Source of the DNA: Akanthomyces muscarius
Taxonomy: Eukaryota; Ascomycota; Sordariomycetes; Hypocreales; Cordycipitaceae
Reading direction: 5' to 3'
Length of the DNA stretch: 64,000 bases
Assembly (NCBI RefSeq): GCF_028009165.1
Contig: NC_079241.1
Location: 5,580,001 to 5,644,000 of the forward strand
The position numbers and the translations under genes are program-made. Under the pieces are notes generated by a model that searched no databases, was not told where the DNA came from, and saw only the letters and a list, made by a program, of their open reading frames with translations. Below are positions 58,801-64,000 of this stretch, piece by piece. The first letter of the stretch is position 1; each line of letters begins with the position of its first letter.

Positions 58801-60493
58801 TACCATATACGAGAGAGAAGTGAATATCTTGACCGAGTCGAGGGACTTTTGTGTGACGGCAAAGGTAAATACGGGCGACATAAGCAATGGAACAAAGCCA
58901 ATTACTGCCGAGACGACGAGCAGCCCTCGGAAGCGGCTTCCAGCAGCCAGCTCTTCGACGCGGAGATTCTGGATGGAGTTGATGATTGGTGTAGCTAGGT
59001 TTGACATTCTCAACGCCTTCATTCGCGCGACAAGAGATGATGTCAGACCTGTCCTTTTCTGAACAGAATCCATCCAGTTCTTCTGCGCACTTCCAATATA
59101 TCTGACTGTCAGAGCAATGACGCCGGCGCAGCATGTCACAACAATAACGGGAGCTAAAAAGGCAAGACCCAATTGCCTGTATAGCAGCCAGCTTGCAAGG
59201 CCAATCTCAATAGGGCTTGCCCATAGATTGTGCATGGATCTCAAGCCAAAGCGAATACGCTCTAGGTCTGCGCTCATGAGGGTCAGAGCTTCAGGCTCAT
59301 CGCCAGTTTGGGGTATTTCAGTGGATTTGACGTAAATGGCGGAGACCAAGCCTATCACTGTTAGATGAAACAGATCCGCAGAGAAATTCGCAAGGGTTTC
59401 TTACATCCGCGCACCATTTGAAGTGATCGGGTGCGTAAATACAAATATGTCGCCATGGAGAAAGCCATGCCACCATATATCAATATGCTTGCGCCAATCA
59501 ACCCATATCCTGTATTTTGTGATTCTTTGCTGCGACTTTGAGAGAGAAAGTCGAGAAGTGTATTGATGAAGAATGGTTGGCAAAAGGTGAAGCCGACGAC
59601 GGATAAACGTGGCGGCACGGCGAGCAGCAAAGACACGGCTATCGTGCGGGCCAGAGCTCTTAACAGCCCATTCTTGTCTCTTTTGAGCAAATCATAGTCC
59701 AGGTTCTGAGCGAAGTTGTGGTATAACTTTCGGCTCCTCATCGCAGTGTCGAGTGGAAACAGTCCTTCTAGGTGCAGGATCTCTCTATAGCCCTGGAGAA
59801 ACAGCGAATTGACCCATGCGTAGGCGCCTAGGCTAATGAGACCCGAGGTCTCTTCGGGGCTGTGCGTTTTATCGTCGTGCCACCGAATCCATTTCCTCTT
59901 GTGTACAGATTCTAGAGCCAGATACATGGCCTTGGTAGCGGTCGCGGCGGTAAAGACTGCTGCGACGGCCTTTTCTCGTCCAACAGCCGAGGCCAGCCAA
60001 AAGGTTCGACACCGAGCAATGTCGAGAAACGTGGTCATCAAGAGATACCCGGCTAGTAGCAGAGATGGCCGTGGTGATCTTTGGTGCTCGAGATAGGACA
60101 AAGCTGTCATGCACAAGGCGGCCAACAATGGACACGCCATGGCGGCAACCAAGGTCGGGGCTGAATCGACGGGCTGCGTCGTTACAAGTGCAACAAGTGC
60201 CACCTGCAAGCATGAAAAAATGATTGATGTAATCTGTATGAATTAGATTCCCGGGTTGTCAGGCTATTAGTGTAGTCGCATACCATTTTGGGGTAGAGAA
60301 CGCCGCCCGACTGAACCATGGCCGGTCTCTGCCGCAGCCGAAGCAAGCGCATCAACGACACGACTACAAACGCAGCCGATGGTGCAATTGCAAAAGTCAG
60401 ATTTTCAAAGTGTATCGTGAAATCAAACCCGTCGCGGCAGTTTCGCACGCTAGGTCCAATTGAGGCATCGTCGCCACACTTGGAGAAGAGCAT
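55831..60493 (-). CDS. ABCC-type (MRP-like) full ABC transporter 2
   Basis: Six exons, 60493-60284, 60203-59405, 59357-57209, 57143-56830, 56780-56648 and 56593-55831, give 1455 residues. All five introns are GT-AG and in frame. The N-terminus (CGDDASIGPSVRNCRDGFDF) is that of fungal ABCC proteins with an extra membrane domain. NBD1 has Walker A GSTASGKS, signature LSGGQKQRLALARAL and Walker B LIILDDVFSGLD, with Asp in place of the catalytic Glu. NBD2 has GRTGSGKS, LSAGQKQLFAFARA and ILLLDEVSANID; the D-loop region SANID differs from the usual TSSVD. The protein should pump organic anions or metabolites at the plasma or vacuolar membrane. It lies within the accessory block, so it could be the exporter of the lost pathway. 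The other window ABCC protein is only distantly similar in its N-terminal part. Confidence 0.9.
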
Positions 60494-61011
60494 CGCAATG
60501 GTTGGCTGAGTTGTAGCGGGCAGAACGTCTCGAGGGCAAATCAACAACCGTTGGGCATTTTGGGTTCTGAACCAGAAAAGGGGAAGTCAAACCAGATAAA
60601 GTTACCGCAAGCCAGAGCAGGTACGTCAGTCACGACAATATTTCAGACATACGTCCATCACGTGGTGTCCGGCCAGCCTGAATTTTAGTGTGCGATGCCA
60701 TCTTCGCTAGCTGTTACGTCACGGCTTGCGCGTTTGCGTATTCTCTGGAGCGACTTTGAGAACTCGGCTCAGGTAGCCGAGTTATAATTCAGCAGCTTCA
60801 TGCATTCGAACCAGTCGTCTTCGTCAAGGGGTACGCATACCAGTACAAAAACAGACATGAGCAGAGAATCAGTATCCATTTTACTGACAAGGGTATACCA
60901 CCAGTAGTTGGCTCAATGTCTCGCCAATACTTTTGTCGCAGAAATATTATTGTTATGTGCAGCTTATTGCTCGCTTGTCCCGAGACATATACACTGTCAT
61001 AGTGGTACAAC
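60494..61011. other. Divergent promoter region
   Basis: Space between the divergent ABC transporter 2 and GNAT genes, which may share a promoter. No reading frame of interest is seen. Confidence 0.5.
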
Positions 61012-61753
61012 ATGCCGCTGCAGGTTCAGCCAGCTCTTCCCGAGGACGCAGCGACAGCATGCGCAATAAAAAAGGCTGCCAGCGAGACAAGTCCTTTCGA
61101 TCGCATCTTTTTCCCACAGATGCCCGACGACGATACCATGCAAGTTCTAGCACGGCGTCTTGCCAGCGAGATTGAGGAGAGTGGCCGTGAGGGTGGAAGC
61201 TGCCGCGCCTTCAAGGTTGTCGACACTGATGTTCTTCTTAATACCGGGGCTTGTGAAATGATTGCATTTGGCAAATGGAAGGTTGAGTGCGCGACAGGCA
61301 CAAGGGACGAGGTCGACGATGACGACCTGGACAGGTTCGGCCCTGGAAGCAATGTCGAGGCCTGCGCTCTGGCATTTGATGGGATGGAAAACATGAAAAG
61401 GGCTCATGTCGGCAATTCCGCCCATATTCGTAAGCAACATGCAACCGAACATATCTAACAGCGTCGGGCTGACGACTATAGATCTCCAAACCATCCACAC
61501 AGACCCGAGACACCAGCGCCGCGGCGCGGGCTTGCTGCTTGTCAAGCGCTGCAAACAAGATGGTGACGCCATGGGACTATCCGTCTGGCTGGAGTCGAGC
61601 GACGACGGACATCGGCTATATCAGAGATGCGGTTTTGAGGATGTCGAGGAATTGGTAACGGACCTAAGCACCTGGGGTGCTTATCATCCGCACCGAAGCT
61701 GGCTGATGGTGAAGCATGCTCGCCCTGCCAGCCTCGACACAGCGAATAAATAG
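61012..61753 (+). CDS. GNAT-family N-acetyltransferase
   Basis: Two exons, 61012-61429 and 61482-61753, give 229 residues; the intron is 52 nt (GTAAGC to TAG). The second exon holds the acetyl-CoA binding core of the GNAT fold: IHTDPRHQRRGAGLLLVK, with the Q/RxxGxG/A loop, then the block VWLESSDDGHRLYQRCGF, the usual helix that follows. The first exon, with the segment LPEDAATACAIKKAASETSPF, gives the substrate part. Fungal proteins of this type often sit beside secondary-metabolite genes or act as drug-modifying enzymes. The acceptor is unknown. The gene is divergent from ABC transporter 2 with a gap of about 520 bp. Confidence 0.88.
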
Positions 61754-64000
61754 ACGCTGCCCAGTAGGTTCAGTCTGTATGTCCAACCTTATTTCAGCAA
61801 AGGTTACGATACACTGTCACAAAACTGTCTGGTTCTAAGGGTTCTACGATCCGGACAACGTCGCAGTATAGGGTAGGCAGGGCTGAACAAGTCGAAGACG
61901 CCGAGGACACGATGGCCGTTGCGTACGCTTCTGGAAAGGTATTCATCTTAGTTTCACCATGACCAGAAAGAAGAGAAGAATCACAAGCCTGCTATCATGG
62001 GAAATTCATCCAGTTGTGAAGATAGAGTGAGTTTCGCGGGAAAGTGCCGCTGGCCTGATGAGTAATGCCATGCCTTGTATACGACGTCTAGTGACCCATG
62101 AAGAGGCGCCGAGAAATTGCGTTTGTCTCGCTTCAAGGGAAGGAAACCCACTCCCGACATCAATTTATCTTGGTGATGTATTTTTAGCATGACGGGTGAA
62201 TCAGAGGCGTCGTTCCCCGCCGGGGTCGCAGTCCAAGACAAACATACAGATTGAAGGGGTATTGAAGAGAGGCAAGAGGCTCTGCGGGCGCCTGGAGATC
62301 ATGGCTCATGGAGTCTCTCAAAGAAGAACAAAGTGCCATGTAGTCGGGGTCAAAGAAGGGATGGAATTCGGGAAAGCAAACTGGCAGAGGTCTTGGCTGA
62401 TACATTGCTCCTGCGCCGACTGACAGCCGTTGTTTACTAGTATCAGTGCTTCGTTCAACACTGGCAAGCCTCAGCTTCGGACAAGGATGTGGTACAAATG
62501 GAGCGCACAGGTCAGCCGTTGGAGTGCGGACAGTGGAGAGGGCGCCTGCAATGTTCCGTGACCTCGTGGCTTTGATAGTGGCACGGAGCGGAATATTACA
62601 GTCTTTGCTGCGTAAACTTGGGTTAAGTGCTTACCAGTATGGTCAGGATTCCGATAGCTGGGCGTACTGGCGGCATACAGGGACAAGGGGCAATCCCGGA
62701 GAATGGCGTTGCGCGAGGCCTGGACTCTGGGGTAATGGACCTGGCAGCCACGCGGCCAATTGGCAACTACTACCAGTAGCTAGTGTCATGTACCCCAGCG
62801 CTCGGCGTTGAATTAGTTCTAGCCCCAGCAGGTTATCAGTCGACGATGGGGTTTTAGTTGGCCGCGTTGGGTAGATGAAGGACAGTGGCGCTTCGAGTTC
62901 ATTCTTTCGTGTCGTACGGTCAATGCGGAATGGCGCGCGCGTTGTGGCTGAGGGGTCAGAGTGTTAATGTAAGTAAGGTGAGCCGGGCGCCTTGCAGCTG
63001 ACTCGTGGTGATGCGCGGGTACCAGTAGTGAGCGGTTGAGGAGAGGGACGCTCGTTCCGAGGGAAGGGGAGAGAGAGAGAGAAAGAGAAGATGGGAAGCG
63101 AACGGACGAGAGAGGGAAATGGCAGAAGCATACGGGAATACGGCAGCGCACGAAGTGGTGGGACAGGATGGGGAGGAATCGGGGGCACCAATAAGGATTC
63201 ATGCTGAAGCGAACCGCGATGTATGATGTCGTGGCACAGTGCAGCACAGCACAGTACAGCGCAGCTCCAGGCAACGAGACTCGCTTCCGCAGCGAAGAGG
63301 CGCCCTCTCTGATCATGCAGGAAGCAAGGGAATAATCGGAAGACGGCCCTGAAAGGGTTGCATGGAGGACGCGAGGCTGACGACCAACAAAATTGCTGCT
63401 ACTGGGCACCACTGATGAGCCGCCCGCCGTTTTTCGTCATCAGTTGGTTTGGCAGCGTGGAAAAGAAATGACGGGTGGGCAATCAAGGTAGCGGACGGGT
63501 ACCTATCGCCGGGGCTACACACTGCAGACAGGCACGACAGGCTGAGCTCGCTGGGGACAATCGACAGTGCCAGTACCTTACCTACGGATACGGGTACTTG
63601 TTACTGATACCAGCAGAGACGCGGCGGGGGCACAACGTTGCGCCAGCACTGATACAGAGGCTCTTAGCGCCCATGGTGCCCACACTTTTTTGCGGACTAG
63701 CAGGCCAGAAAACGTGGTAGCTTTGTCTTGGGGCCGACGACTTTAAAAATATTGTTAAAGTTTGCTGGTGAGAGAAGGCATCATCATCTGATGTTTGCTG
63801 ACAGGTACAATCCAACAATTCACAACGCACTTCTACACATGGAGCTGGGCCTGCACGGATCCGATGCTGGAAAAGGCTGATGAGCGGCCAACGGCGAGCA
63901 GCGGTGATACAGGGTCCTGTGACCTTTTTTCCTACAAGGCAGCCAATCCACTAACGCACGTCGAGTCGGACGCTGTTGGCTGGCCCCAAGCCTCGCGCCC
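61754..64000. other. Intergenic end of window, no gene supported
   Basis: About 2.2 kb. Reading frames such as 62819-63412 (minus) have no protein-like composition. A purine-rich tract (GAGAGAGA, about 63060-63120) and short GGTACC motifs occur. The next gene must lie beyond the window. Confidence 0.45.

Noticed and set aside
62819..63412. 197-codon open frame on the minus strand
   Set aside because: Low-complexity Ser/Leu/Pro composition from a purine-rich tract on the other strand; no family resemblance.
1..64000. tRNA genes, rRNA genes, CRISPR arrays or transposase genes
   Set aside because: None could be recognised by eye; a tRNA or transposon scan was not possible here.

Overview
The window is nuclear DNA of a filamentous ascomycete. 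Genes carry short GT-AG introns (about 49-80 nt), sit on both strands, and are separated by long spacers rich in TAGGTACC-type motifs and homopolymer runs. The gene families (S53 sedolisin, GH16-WSC-GPI protein, GH76, fungal C2H2/Fungal_trans regulator, bZIP-ankyrin regulator, fungal ABCC transporters) point to Pezizomycotina, most likely Sordariomycetes/Hypocreales. That placement is inference; no marker gene fixes the species.

Layout. 0.7-5.1 kb: housekeeping genes, namely a DNAJC8/Spf31-like J-protein (+), a mitochondrial Mdj1-type DnaJ (-) and a SAP30-like Sin3-binding protein (-). 7.2-15.6 kb: a large C2H2 transcription factor (+), an F-box protein (-), a hotdog thioesterase (-) and peroxin 12 (+). 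16.9-23.8 kb: a GPI-anchored GH16/WSC wall protein (+), a four-cysteine small secreted protein (+), a YhhN/TMEM86 membrane protein (+) and a metallophosphoesterase (-). 24.2-31.2 kb: an ABCC transporter (-) and a secreted tripeptidyl-peptidase of family S53 (-). 33.6-51.6 kb: an anoctamin/Ist2-like protein (+), an SH3 protein with cysteine pairs (+), a GT17 glycosyltransferase (-), a GH76 mannanase (+) and tubulin cofactor D (+).

51.8-61.8 kb is the accessory region. It holds a frameshifted NRPS fragment (carrier plus start of condensation domain, -), a three-exon bZIP-ankyrin (bANK) regulator (+), an MFS transporter (-), a 14-bp minisatellite, a second ABCC transporter (-) and a GNAT acetyltransferase (+). 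Regulator, two exporters and acetyltransferase around a dead NRPS piece look like the remains, or one edge, of a peptide secondary-metabolite cluster. This is the most interesting part of the window.

The rest (1-0.75, 5.1-7.2, 31.2-33.6, 36.1-38.1, 42.6-45.9 and 61.8-64 kb) holds no gene I can support. Exon coordinates were worked out by hand from splice consensus and frame continuity; transcript evidence was not available.
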